Below, piece by piece: positions 1 through 8,315 of a stretch of 16,334 bases of DNA; position 1 is the first letter of the stretch; every line of letters begins with the position of its first letter. Origin of the DNA: Gammaproteobacteria bacterium (GTDB lineage: Bacteria > Pseudomonadota > Gammaproteobacteria > SZUA-229); the NCBI GenBank assembly GCA_015484935.1, contig WFUQ01000205.1:1-16334 (forward strand), in the 5' to 3' direction. The translations under genes and the position numbers were made by a program. A model generated the notes under the pieces. That model saw only the letters and a program-made list of their open reading frames with translations. It was not told where the DNA came from and made no database searches.

Positions 1-2
1 AC

Positions 3-1142
3 CGTATGGTGTTGCCGGATACGGTCGGCACCGGTGGTGACTCGCATACCCGTTTCCCGATGGGTATCAGCTTCCCCGCCGGTTCCGGTCTGGTCGCATT
101 CGGTGCCGCGCTGGGCGTGATGCCGCTGGATATGCCAGAGTCGGTACTGGTGCGATTCAAGGGTGAGATGCAGCCGGGTATCACCCTGCGTGATCTGGTC
201 AATGCGATACCCTACGTGGCTATCCAGAAGGGTCTGCTCACGGTCGAAAAGAAAGGCAAGAAGAACGTGTTCAATGGTCGCGTTCTGGAGATCGAAGGTC
301 TGCCTGATCTGAAACTGGAGCAGGCGTTTGAATTGTCCGATGCCTCTGCCGAACGTTCGGCCAATGGTTGTACCGTGCGACTGGGTAAAGAGCCTATCAT
401 CGAATATCTCAATTCCAACATCACATTGCTGAAGTGGATGATCGCCAATGGTTATGAAGACAAACGCACTATCCAGCGACGCATCAATGCCATGCAGGAC
501 TGGCTGGAAAATCCGCAATTGCTGGAGCCGGATGCCGATGCAGAATATGCCGAGATCATCGAGATCGACCTTAACGAGATAAAAGAACCGATACTGGCAT
601 GCCCGAATGACCCGGATGATGTGAAACAGTTATCCGATGTCGCCAAACAAAAGATCGATGAAGTCTTCATCGGTTCCTGTATGACCAATATCGGACACTA
701 CCGTGCTGCGAGTACGGTACTCAAAGAAGTCAGTTCACTACCGACCCGCATGTGGATCGTGCCACCGACCAAGATGGATGAACGTCAGTTGATGGAAGAG
801 GGTATCTATAACATCTTCGGTAAAGCCGGTGCGCGTACCGAGGTGCCGGGATGCTCATTATGCATGGGTAATCAGGCACGAGTTGCTGATGGTGCGACTG
901 TCATCTCCACATCGACTCGAAACTTCCCGAATCGGCTGGGTGACGGTGCCGATGTATATCTGGCATCAGCCGAGCTGAGTGCGGTGACTGCGACACTGGG
1001 TTATCTACCGACGGTCGAAGAATATCTCGACAAGGTGAAACAGATCGAACCGATGTCTGACGAGATATATCGCTACCTCAATTTCGACCAGATCGACGAA
1101 TATACCTCGATGGCTGAAGGTATCGAAGTCACGCTGTCATAA
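3..1142 (+). CDS. acnB: Aconitate hydratase B, C-terminal part (5' end outside window)
   Basis: This is the C-terminal part of the TCA-cycle aconitase/2-methylisocitrate dehydratase AcnB, which interconverts citrate and isocitrate in the cytoplasm using a [4Fe-4S] cluster. About 379 codons are present, against about 865 residues in the E. coli protein as I recall it, so a little over half is missing upstream. The reading frame is open to the window edge. The segment [13 protein letters not shown] lies at its start. The three cluster-ligand cysteines are visible: one in GSCMTNIG (near nt 678-680) and two in GCSLCMGNQ (near nt 852-863). Their spacing matches C710, C769 and C772 of E. coli AcnB. 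The substrate-binding [12 protein letters not shown] segment follows. The protein ends at a TAA, 21 bp before crcB. Nothing in the visible part looks broken. Confidence 0.97.
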   Translation, partial: RMVLPDTVGTGGDSHTRFPMGISFPAGSGLVAFGAALGVMPLDMPESVLVRFKGEMQPGITLRDLVNAIPYVAIQKGLLTVEKKGKKNVFNGRVLEIEGLPDLKLEQAFELSDASAERSANGCTVRLGKEPIIEYLNSNITLLKWMIANGYEDKRTIQRRINAMQDWLENPQLLEPDADAEYAEIIEIDLNEIKEPILACPNDPDDVKQLSDVAKQKIDEVFIGSCMTNIGHYRAASTVLKEVSSLPTRMWIVPPTKMDERQLMEEGIYNIFGKAGARTEVPGCSLCMGNQARVADGATVISTSTRNFPNRLGDGADVYLASAELSAVTATLGYLPTVEEYLDKVKQIEPMSDEIYRYLNFDQIDEYTSMAEGIEVTLS

Positions 1143-1163
1143 GCAGCAGACAGAGCCGCGATA

Positions 1164-1538
1164 GTGAAGACCCTGTTATTCATCGCATTCGGAGGCGCGT
1201 TCGGTGCGGTTTTGCGTTACGGCGCATCGAACTGGGTGTACGCCATGCTGGGCAGGGGTTTTCCTTACGGTACCTTGTTCGTCAATGTGACCGGCTCCTT
1301 GTTGATCGGTCTGCTCAGCGTCATCATGTTGCAGCGCCTGAGCATCGGACCTGAATGGCGTGCTGCTGTGCTGGTCGGGGTACTGGGTTCGTTCACCACG
1401 TTTTCTACTTTTTCACTGGAGACACTTAATCTGCTGGAGCAGGGTGAACTGTTTGCCGCATTGACCAATATATTGTTGAGTGTCGTGGTATGTTTGCTGG
1501 CAGTATGGTTAGGTGTGGTCATCGGGAGACAGGTATGA
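1164..1538 (+). CDS. crcB: Fluoride ion channel CrcB/Fluc
   Basis: This is a small inner-membrane fluoride exporter of the CrcB (Fluc) family. It works as a dual-topology dimer that lets F- leave the cytoplasm. The 124-residue product has four predicted membrane helices and the family motifs. These are GGAFGAVLRY near the N-terminus, the NxTGS segment of the second helix (FVNVTGSLLIG) and the GSFTTFSTF pore segment around residues 74-82. The start is a GTG 21 bp after acnB with only a weak ribosome-binding site. No in-frame ATG fits, because the helix-1 motif begins only about nine residues in. The stop overlaps the next gene's ATG (ATGA), which implies translational coupling. There is no room upstream for a fluoride riboswitch, so fluoride-responsive control at this spot is unlikely. 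Confidence 0.95.
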   Translation: MKTLLFIAFGGAFGAVLRYGASNWVYAMLGRGFPYGTLFVNVTGSLLIGLLSVIMLQRLSIGPEWRAAVLVGVLGSFTTFSTFSLETLNLLEQGELFAALTNILLSVVVCLLAVWLGVVIGRQV

Positions 1539-1834
1539 ATGTAAAAGTAACCGTTGCCAGAATCTATGTCACAGAAGGCAAACATGTGCACGAGAAGATA
1601 TTTCAGCGATTGCATGATGATCATAAAGTCATGGGTGTCACCATCTACCGGGGCATCAGTGGCTTCGGTCGTTCGGGAGAGACACACTCGTCCAGTCTGC
1701 TGGATATGTCATTCGATCTGCCGGTAGTGATCGAATTCTTTGATACCGCCGACAAGGTTGCAGCTGCGCTGGAATCCCTGGGTGACTTGCTCACGGAAGG
1801 CCAGGTGTTGACGTTCGATGCACATAATCAGTAA
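1535..1834 (+). CDS. DUF190 family protein (PII-like fold), partner of CrcB
   Basis: This is a 99-residue cytoplasmic protein of the DUF190 family. Solved members have a PII-like ferredoxin fold, and their biochemical role is not established. The family hallmark is visible as GVTIYRGISGFGRSG followed by a Ser-rich loop and a DLPVVIEFFD strand; the C-terminus is a short helix plus strand. I chose the ATG at 1535 because it overlaps the crcB stop as ATGA and gives the expected MNVKVTVARIYV beginning. A start at 1490 would add 15 unrelated residues from within crcB. DUF190 genes are often found beside crcB, so a role in fluoride tolerance or in modulating the channel is a reasonable inference. 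Nothing in the sequence proves it. Confidence 0.9.
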   Translation: MNVKVTVARIYVTEGKHVHEKIFQRLHDDHKVMGVTIYRGISGFGRSGETHSSSLLDMSFDLPVVIEFFDTADKVAAALESLGDLLTEGQVLTFDAHNQ

Positions 1835-1847
1835 GACAAGATACTAA

Positions 1848-3158
<1,311 letters not shown>

Positions 3159-3358
3159 CCCATACTGAATGATCGGAAATGAAAAGCAGGAAGTACGCTA
3201 CAAACAATGTGCATTCTTGCTATCGGAGATCGTTTACGATAAAAAAATGTAACTGCGTTCGTAATTATATATACTTCTGTCTATCTTAATTGTCATTTGT
3301 GTTGTAGAGAATAGTCATCGATATCTCGCTGGAAGAACTGAAGAAGACTCAGGTTGAC

Positions 3359-4729
3359 TTGATAAATGGTAACCGTGTTTACACGATAGTAACCATGGCT
3401 TTTGCCGCCATCGTACTGTATATCGTGTTACGTCCCCAGGTCGATGCCTTCATGCTCAATATGTGGATCACGGCGGTGTTGAGTGTTGATGCTTTCCGTC
3501 TCGTGACCACGTTGCTTCATTTCCGGAAAAAAAAACTCAATCGCAAGATTAATTACACGGTTGCCAGCCACCTGCTGATGTTAGGCACAGCTCTGTCAGG
3601 CTTTCTGTGGGGCTTGTCTGGTATCCTGTTCCTGCCACATGTTAATGCGCAGGCGACCATTCTGATCATACTGTTGTTGACATTAGCTTCGACAGCTTCG
3701 ACTACCACACTCTCTTATCGGTATCAGTACACGCTCGTTTTCATCGCGATGGTGTTGCCGCAGGCTATGCTGGGTGTGGCGGAGAGTCAGTATTACTCTG
3801 GTATGGACCTGCTATTTTTTGAGATTCTGTTGGCTGGACTCATATTGTTTCTGGTAAAGAACACGATGGTGTTCTATCGTAACTTCGAAAGCGTTATGCG
3901 CCTGCAGCATGAATCCGACGCACGAGAGAAAGAACTGGCGGTGCAACGCGAGCGAGCCGAGCAGGCGAATATGGCGAAGTCCTCTTTTCTGGCGAATATG
4001 TCACATGAGCTGCGTACCCCGATGCATGCCATCCTGGGTTTCTCCGATCTGGGGTTGAACAAGCTGGAATCTGCCACCCGGGAAAAACTGGGCAGTTATT
4101 TTCTACGCATCAACGAGAGCGGTCAGCGCCTACTGGTCTTACTGAACGGTTTACTGGATCTGTCCAAACTCGAGGCGGGTCGTATGGAGTTCGAATTCAC
4201 CGAGCAGGATCTGCAATCTACCATCAATATCGTGATAGACGAATGCCAGCCCCTGTTCGCTGACCGCAACCTGACGGTCGATGTGGAACCGACCAGCATC
4301 GATACCACTCTGGTCTACGATAAGGACAAGATCATCCAGGTCGTCCGGAATCTGCTGGCGAATGCTATCAAATTCACGCCTGACAACAAATCCATCATGA
4401 TCTATTTCGAAGAGAGACAACTGGACGCACCTGATAATGCGATGATCAAAGAGAATCACTCGGCGATCTCGGTTTCGATAGTGGATCAGGGGCCGGGTAT
4501 TCCGGACGACGAGCTGGAGGCGGTGTTCGACAAGTTCGTTCAGTCGAGTAAGACCGGTACCTCTGCCGGTGGCACCGGACTGGGTCTGTCGATCTGTAAA
4601 GAGATCATCAATTATCATCAGGGCGATATTACTGTCAGCAATAATGCAGATGGTGGCGCTGTATTCACCTTCGCCCTGCCGCGTGACATCCCGTCAATCG
4701 CTATCACTTTAGACGACACTGAAGAGTGA
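3359..4729 (+). CDS. Membrane sensor histidine kinase (orphan), start uncertain
   Basis: This is an inner-membrane two-component sensor kinase. The first about 170 residues hold roughly six hydrophobic segments and form an integral-membrane sensor with no large periplasmic loop. A short charged linker (about 180-200) leads to the HisKA domain with the phosphoacceptor His in [10 protein letters not shown] (residue 216 from the TTG at 3359). The HATPase_c domain has the N box ([10 protein letters not shown], Asn335), G1 box ([10 protein letters not shown], Asp376), F box (FDKFVQ) and G2 box (GTGLGLSI). There is no C-terminal receiver domain and no response regulator nearby, so its partner is unknown. 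The TTG start has a weak AGG five bases upstream. The frame stays open back to a stop at 3305, and the upstream codons read plausibly as protein ([12 protein letters not shown]). The true start may therefore lie upstream at an unusual codon. The first in-frame ATG (3395) would sit at the edge of the first membrane helix. Confidence 0.88.
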   Translation: MINGNRVYTIVTMAFAAIVLYIVLRPQVDAFMLNMWITAVLSVDAFRLVTTLLHFRKKKLNRKINYTVASHLLMLGTALSGFLWGLSGILFLPHVNAQATILIILLLTLASTASTTTLSYRYQYTLVFIAMVLPQAMLGVAESQYYSGMDLLFFEILLAGLILFLVKNTMVFYRNFESVMRLQHESDAREKELAVQRERAEQANMAKSSFLANMSHELRTPMHAILGFSDLGLNKLESATREKLGSYFLRINESGQRLLVLLNGLLDLSKLEAGRMEFEFTEQDLQSTINIVIDECQPLFADRNLTVDVEPTSIDTTLVYDKDKIIQVVRNLLANAIKFTPDNKSIMIYFEERQLDAPDNAMIKENHSAISVSIVDQGPGIPDDELEAVFDKFVQSSKTGTSAGGTGLGLSICKEIINYHQGDITVSNNADGGAVFTFALPRDIPSIAITLDDTEE

Positions 4730-4827
4730 TCCAGTTATCGGTCGTCTGATCGTAAGCTCAGAAAGCCAAAATTCCGTTCTCGCAACCTGTAATTTCTGAT
4801 TCGCCGGCTTTTACACGACAAGTAATT

Positions 4828-4842
4828 GTCATATTCGTTGAC
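4828..4842. promoter_or_regulatory. Imperfect palindrome GTCA-N7-TGAC upstream of sigma54 promoter
   Basis: GTCA and TGAC half-sites are separated by seven bases, about 50 bp upstream of the -24 element at 4893. A second small inverted repeat, GACAA-N4-TTGTC (4817-4830), overlaps it. The half-sites resemble the FleQ-type box (GTCA-N6-TGAC), but the spacer is one base too long. An enhancer-binding-protein site for the downstream sigma54 promoter is possible. This is a weak call made by eye. Confidence 0.25.
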
Positions 4843-4892
4843 GGGTGAAAAAGTCGTCCTGCAAGGTGTTGTTTTTCCAGTAAATAATATTT

Positions 4893-4907
4893 TGGCACAG
4901 ATGTTGC
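4893..4907 (+). promoter_or_regulatory. Sigma54 (RpoN) promoter for the diguanylate cyclase-SPOR-flgA unit
   Basis: The sequence TGGCAC-AGATG-TTGC matches the sigma54 -24/-12 consensus TGGCAC-N5-TTGC at every core base. It has the correct five-base spacer and a T before the -24 element. The predicted transcription start is near 4919, giving a leader of about 26 nt to the ATG at 4945. A TGCAA at 4917-4921 lies at the same distance from the promoter as a TGCAA downstream of the flgB promoter. Sigma54 promoters need an activating ATPase, in polar flagellar systems FleQ or FlrA. Confidence 0.87.
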
Positions 4908-4944
4908 CTTGTTTACTGCAACGAACAATGATGTGGATTCAACG

Positions 4945-5883
4945 ATGTCTGAACAATCAGCAAAGACAGAAAGCCGTCTTCAACAGCGCAACAGCAGTGC
5001 GTCACTGCATGCAGTGGCAGATACGCAGTCACAGACGAATATCGATGACTTTGTCCGTCAGCTGAACCGTGCGACTGATTTTCATAAATTACTCGATGTC
5101 TTCATCAGCAATGTCAGAAAGTCGTTACCTTGTGATGGTATCGAATACGAAGAGAGCAGTATCAAGCTGTATCTCCTTGATGGCGACCTGATGCAGCAGT
5201 CCTGTCACTACAATCTCAGCTATGAGGGGCAGGACCTTGGACGTATCCGTTTCACTCGTGATGATGAATTCAGGGAAGACGAACTGGTCATGCTGGAAAC
5301 GTTACTGGCAGGGCTGGTGATGCCACTGCGCAATTCACTACGCTATCAACAGGCAGTGCATGTGGCACAACGAGACGAATTGACCGGTCTGCGTAATGGC
5401 AATTACTACTATGACAACGTCGATCTGGAGATAGAACGCTCAAATCGCTATCACATCCCGTTTTCGTTGGTGAAGATCGACATCGATAATTTTAAAACCA
5501 TCAACGATACACACGGTCGCGCAGCAGGTGATGCCGTGTTGAAACAGGTGGCACATCGTATCGAAAAACAGGCGCGAAGCTGCGATATCGTATTCCGCAA
5601 AGGCGGTGATGAGTTTCTGGTATTCCTGCCCAACACGGATGGTGAGGTCGCGTTACAGGTGGCAGAGAGGATAAAGCGTAATGTGCTGTCCCGACCCTGT
5701 GATTACGAGCATGAGCATATCAAGATCGAGTTCAGTGCCGGTGTGGTGTCTGTCGCAAAAACCGATACGGCACACAACCTGATGAGTCGGGTGGATAAAG
5801 CCTTGTTCCACGCGAAGATACTCGGAAAAAACCGTATTCATACTGAAGCGGCACCCGAAAACGTGTTGCGGGAGTGGATGTGA
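4945..5883 (+). CDS. Diguanylate cyclase (GAF-like + GGDEF)
   Basis: This is a predicted soluble diguanylate cyclase of 312 residues that makes c-di-GMP from two GTP. Residues about 30-140 look like a divergent GAF-type sensory domain, ending in a helix that leads into the cyclase domain. The GGDEF domain starts at RDELTGLRN (about 150). It carries the metal-site Asp region DIDNFKTIND, the active motif GGDEF (220-224), and an intact inhibitory I-site RxxD (RSCD, 211-214) exactly five residues before it. I see no EAL or membrane segment. The ATG at 4945 is preferred. A TTG at 4909 in the same frame lies upstream of the predicted transcript start (about 4919). The stop forms TGATG with the next gene, so the two are translationally coupled. 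Its position in a sigma54 unit with flgA suggests it acts in flagellar assembly or in a flagellum-to-adhesion switch, which is inference. Confidence 0.93.
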   Translation: MSEQSAKTESRLQQRNSSASLHAVADTQSQTNIDDFVRQLNRATDFHKLLDVFISNVRKSLPCDGIEYEESSIKLYLLDGDLMQQSCHYNLSYEGQDLGRIRFTRDDEFREDELVMLETLLAGLVMPLRNSLRYQQAVHVAQRDELTGLRNGNYYYDNVDLEIERSNRYHIPFSLVKIDIDNFKTINDTHGRAAGDAVLKQVAHRIEKQARSCDIVFRKGGDEFLVFLPNTDGEVALQVAERIKRNVLSRPCDYEHEHIKIEFSAGVVSVAKTDTAHNLMSRVDKALFHAKILGKNRIHTEAAPENVLREWM

Positions 5884-7136
5884 TGCAATCGATATTACGC
5901 GATGAGCATGATGCCGGGTTGGCTGATTTTTCGTCTGTGTTATTGCAGACAAATAACCGTAAGCAGCCAGCAGCAGATAGAGACTATGAAGACGAACTGT
6001 CAAGCCTGTTCGATAGCGCTGAAGCTCGTCCACGAAGCAGGACAAGCAGTCGCAATCTGAGCAACGTACTGGATAAAATCAAAGATGACGGCCCGGCGAC
6101 GGGTAGAAGTGACAGTGCTTTGCGCAGCAGAAATCAGGATGTCGTCACCAGTTTTTCCAGAAAGGCGAGAGTGCAGGCGAAAGTCCATCAGCAAGCCAGG
6201 TCGGAAGACGATATCGGTCAGATCGAGAACGAAGGCATGGCGGCAACGGCTTCCATGTCAGAGATGAACGCAGCGTTGCAGGCCAGCTCAGACAAGACCG
6301 GGCAGTCGCCTGAGTCGGGTAGCGGGCATCCCCTGCTATGGAAGACGCTGCCATGGCTCTTGCTGTTGTGTGTGGTAGGCGTTTTTTCGGTGATGCAGTA
6401 CCGCACCGATATCAGCCTGCAACGATTGAATGCCGGTATGACGGATAACGCAGAATTCTATAGCAAGCAGATGTTGACAGTACAGGCTGAGACCGGAAGC
6501 GGTGACCTCAATCGAGACACGGCACGACTCACTGAAATCGTCGCTGGCATCAGTGAACAGATCCAGAAACTGAACACAGAGTTAGGCGAGATAAAGTCAT
6601 CGCGTTCTGTCAGTGAGACACAGATGATGACGTTCCTGCAGCAGAAGATACAGCCACAGCTGGACACACTGAAATCGACCGGTGACTCGGTCGCAGATCT
6701 ACTGCATGATCTGACTGAAAAAAACATCCTGCCAAAGGCTGTGAAGCCTGCTGCCAGACAGAGAGCCAAAGTAGCAACCGCTGCGAAACCTGCAGACAGT
6801 GTTAGTTCCATCACGCGACAACGTGCCGGTAAGAAAGCGGTGGTCGTGGCGAGCAAGGATAAAAAACCGAATGAGAGCAAGTCACAAGCTGTGACGATCA
6901 CTGAAGGCTGGGTAGTCAACCTGGCTTCGTTGGCTGACAGGGTGCGCGCACGTAAAGCCTATCAGCAGCTACGGGCACGTGGTGTCTCGGCATTGATACA
7001 CGAATTCGACAAGAACGGTGTGACCATGTATCGCCTGAGTGTCGGTGGCTTTAAAAGTCGTGAGTCAGCAGAAAAATTCGTGATGACAGCGGGCAGGGAT
7101 TACGGCTATTCATCCGGCTGGATAAGACGGGGGTAG
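5883..7136 (+). CDS. Bitopic inner-membrane protein with periplasmic coiled coil and SPOR domain
   Basis: This 417-residue protein has no family name that I recognise beyond its C-terminus. Residues 1-150 are hydrophilic, charged, low in predicted structure and contain no signal peptide. One strongly hydrophobic segment (about 150-170, PWLLLLCVVGVFSV) anchors it with the N-terminus in the cytoplasm. Residues about 180-275 look like a periplasmic coiled coil. A Lys/Ala/Pro-rich linker (about 280-335) leads to a SPOR domain (about 339-417, from GWVVNLASL to SSGWIRRG). SPOR domains bind glycan strands of peptidoglycan stripped of stem peptides. The ATG at 5883 overlaps the upstream stop (TGATG) and has GGAG eight bases upstream. 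GTG codons at 5874 and 5880 are alternatives. flgA starts 3 bp after its stop. I infer a role in linking rod or ring assembly to the cell wall. Confidence 0.88.
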   Translation: MQSILRDEHDAGLADFSSVLLQTNNRKQPAADRDYEDELSSLFDSAEARPRSRTSSRNLSNVLDKIKDDGPATGRSDSALRSRNQDVVTSFSRKARVQAKVHQQARSEDDIGQIENEGMAATASMSEMNAALQASSDKTGQSPESGSGHPLLWKTLPWLLLLCVVGVFSVMQYRTDISLQRLNAGMTDNAEFYSKQMLTVQAETGSGDLNRDTARLTEIVAGISEQIQKLNTELGEIKSSRSVSETQMMTFLQQKIQPQLDTLKSTGDSVADLLHDLTEKNILPKAVKPAARQRAKVATAAKPADSVSSITRQRAGKKAVVVASKDKKPNESKSQAVTITEGWVVNLASLADRVRARKAYQQLRARGVSALIHEFDKNGVTMYRLSVGGFKSRESAEKFVMTAGRDYGYSSGWIRRG

Positions 7137-7139
7137 CCG

Positions 7140-7865
7140 ATGCGCATACGACTGAACAATATGCTAAACGTTTGCAGCTACGGTCTCTTGCTGTTCGTGG
7201 TATTCGTATCGACATCGGTGCTGGCAGCACAGTATCAGAGTCATGCGAGTATCTACTCGCTGGCAAAGACATTCATGCAACAGAATGCAGCGGAACGCTA
7301 TCTCAGCAATGCTCAGATAACACCCGGAAAACTGGATTCACGATTGAAACTCAAGGCATGTGAGAAGCCATTGCAGGCCTATCTACCGAACGGTAGTCGC
7401 GGTGTCGGCAAAACCACAGTCGGCATCAAATGTACTGGAACCAGACCCTGGTCGATCAATCTGCCGGTGAAGGTAAGTGTGTACCAGAATGTGCTGGTCG
7501 CGACAAAACAGCTCAATCGGGGCGCGACGATAAAAGCGGGTGATATCAAACTTGCCAGTCGTGATCTGGCTGATCTGCCTTATGGTTATGTCGATGATTA
7601 TTCCGCCACACTGGGTATGAAACTGAAACGGCGTATCTCATCCGGTTTCGTCATCACGCCGGCTATACTTAAGAAGCCGCAACTGATCAGTCGAGGTCAG
7701 CGTGTTACTATCCTGGCTGATACCGGCAAGATGCAGGTGAGGATGTCAGGCAAGGCACTGGGACCGGGCGCTGCGGGCGATCGTATCACCGTTGTGAACA
7801 TCAGTTCGAAGCAGAAACTCGAAGGTGTCATCACCGACAATGGCGAAGTGAAAGTCGATATTTGA
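7140..7865 (+). CDS. flgA: Flagellar P-ring assembly chaperone FlgA
   Basis: FlgA is the periplasmic chaperone for assembly of FlgI into the P ring around the rod. The 241-residue product has a Sec signal peptide (hydrophobic core about 14-29, cleavage likely after VLAA). The N-terminal domain has two cysteines (KACEKP, VGIKC), probably disulfide-paired. A C-terminal SAF/FlgA domain follows, with RGATIKAGDI, the RRISSGFVIT stretch, and the ending from RGQRVTILA through KQKLEGVITDNGEVKV. The ATG follows the upstream stop by 3 bp, with a G-rich stretch ahead of it. It therefore appears to be the third gene of the sigma54-driven unit. Its client flgI lies at the right end of the window. Confidence 0.96.
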   Translation: MRIRLNNMLNVCSYGLLLFVVFVSTSVLAAQYQSHASIYSLAKTFMQQNAAERYLSNAQITPGKLDSRLKLKACEKPLQAYLPNGSRGVGKTTVGIKCTGTRPWSINLPVKVSVYQNVLVATKQLNRGATIKAGDIKLASRDLADLPYGYVDDYSATLGMKLKRRISSGFVITPAILKKPQLISRGQRVTILADTGKMQVRMSGKALGPGAAGDRITVVNISSKQKLEGVITDNGEVKVDI

Positions 7866-7902
7866 TGTGTATGAATAAAAGCGCAAAAATGCCCCAAACG
7901 GC

Positions 7903-7929
7903 TAAAGATATCAAAGTCTCTGCCGATAT
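7903..7929 (+). promoter_or_regulatory. Sigma28 (FliA) promoter of flgM
   Basis: TAAAGATA, an 11-base spacer, then GCCGATAT. This is close to the FliA consensus TAAAGTTT-N11-GCCGATAA (6/8 and 7/8 matches) at the exact spacing. Transcription would start near 7936, about 35 nt before the flgM ATG. It implies that flgMN is topped up by late sigma28 transcription, as in other flagellar systems, besides any readthrough from flgA. Confidence 0.85.
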
Positions 7930-7971
7930 GGACTGTAGAAGAAAAGAATTTTTAACGCGAGGAACTAGAAA

Positions 7972-8292
7972 ATGGCTATAGATATCAATGGGATATCATC
8001 ACCCAAGGTGCAAGGGCCGACGGACGATTCGCAGCTGAAAAAACCGGCGCAGCAGTCAGTTGCCCAGCCGGAATCGACGGGAAGATCATCTGTCGCAGAT
8101 ACCGTGAGTCTCTCCGAGAATGCGGTACAGCTGGGCAAGGTGGATAACATCGCAATCTCGGCACCCGTAGTCGATACCCAGCGCGTCGAGCAAGTGAAAC
8201 AGGCTATCGCAAGCGGTAACTACGAGGTCGATCCCGCAAAGATCGCTGACAAGTTGATGCAGTTCGAAAGCATGCTGAAAACTGACAGCTGA
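7972..8292 (+). CDS. flgM: Anti-sigma28 factor FlgM
   Basis: FlgM binds and inhibits sigma28 (FliA) in the cytoplasm until the hook-basal body is complete, then leaves through the flagellar export channel. The 106-residue protein has a polar, probably disordered N-terminal half that starts with the typical MAIDINGI and contains the DTVSLSENA stretch. Its C-terminal sigma28-binding helices include the hallmark VKQAIASGNYEVDPAKIADKL. GAGGAAC lies a suitable distance before the ATG. It has its own sigma28-type promoter, and flgN follows 23 bp later. Confidence 0.95.
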   Translation: MAIDINGISSPKVQGPTDDSQLKKPAQQSVAQPESTGRSSVADTVSLSENAVQLGKVDNIAISAPVVDTQRVEQVKQAIASGNYEVDPAKIADKLMQFESMLKTDS

Positions 8293-8315
8293 ACAGATCA
8301 GAACGACACCACATC

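Noticed and set aside
1265..1687. Minus-strand open frame across crcB and the DUF190 gene
   Set aside because: It overlaps two well-supported genes on the + strand and shows no family resemblance.
3229..3247. Small hairpin ATCG-TTTA-CGAT next to seven A residues after serS
   Set aside because: The stem is only 4 bp. An A-run follows it on the + strand, and the corresponding T-run precedes it on the - strand, so it fits a terminator in neither direction.
4731..4745. Sequence resembling a sigma28 -10 element on the minus strand (complement of TTATCGGTC)
   Set aside because: No matching -35 element was seen, and it would point antisense into the histidine kinase with no gene to serve.
4909..4944. 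Possible TTG start for the diguanylate cyclase
   Set aside because: It precedes the predicted sigma54 transcript start near 4919. The ATG at 4945 is downstream and in frame.
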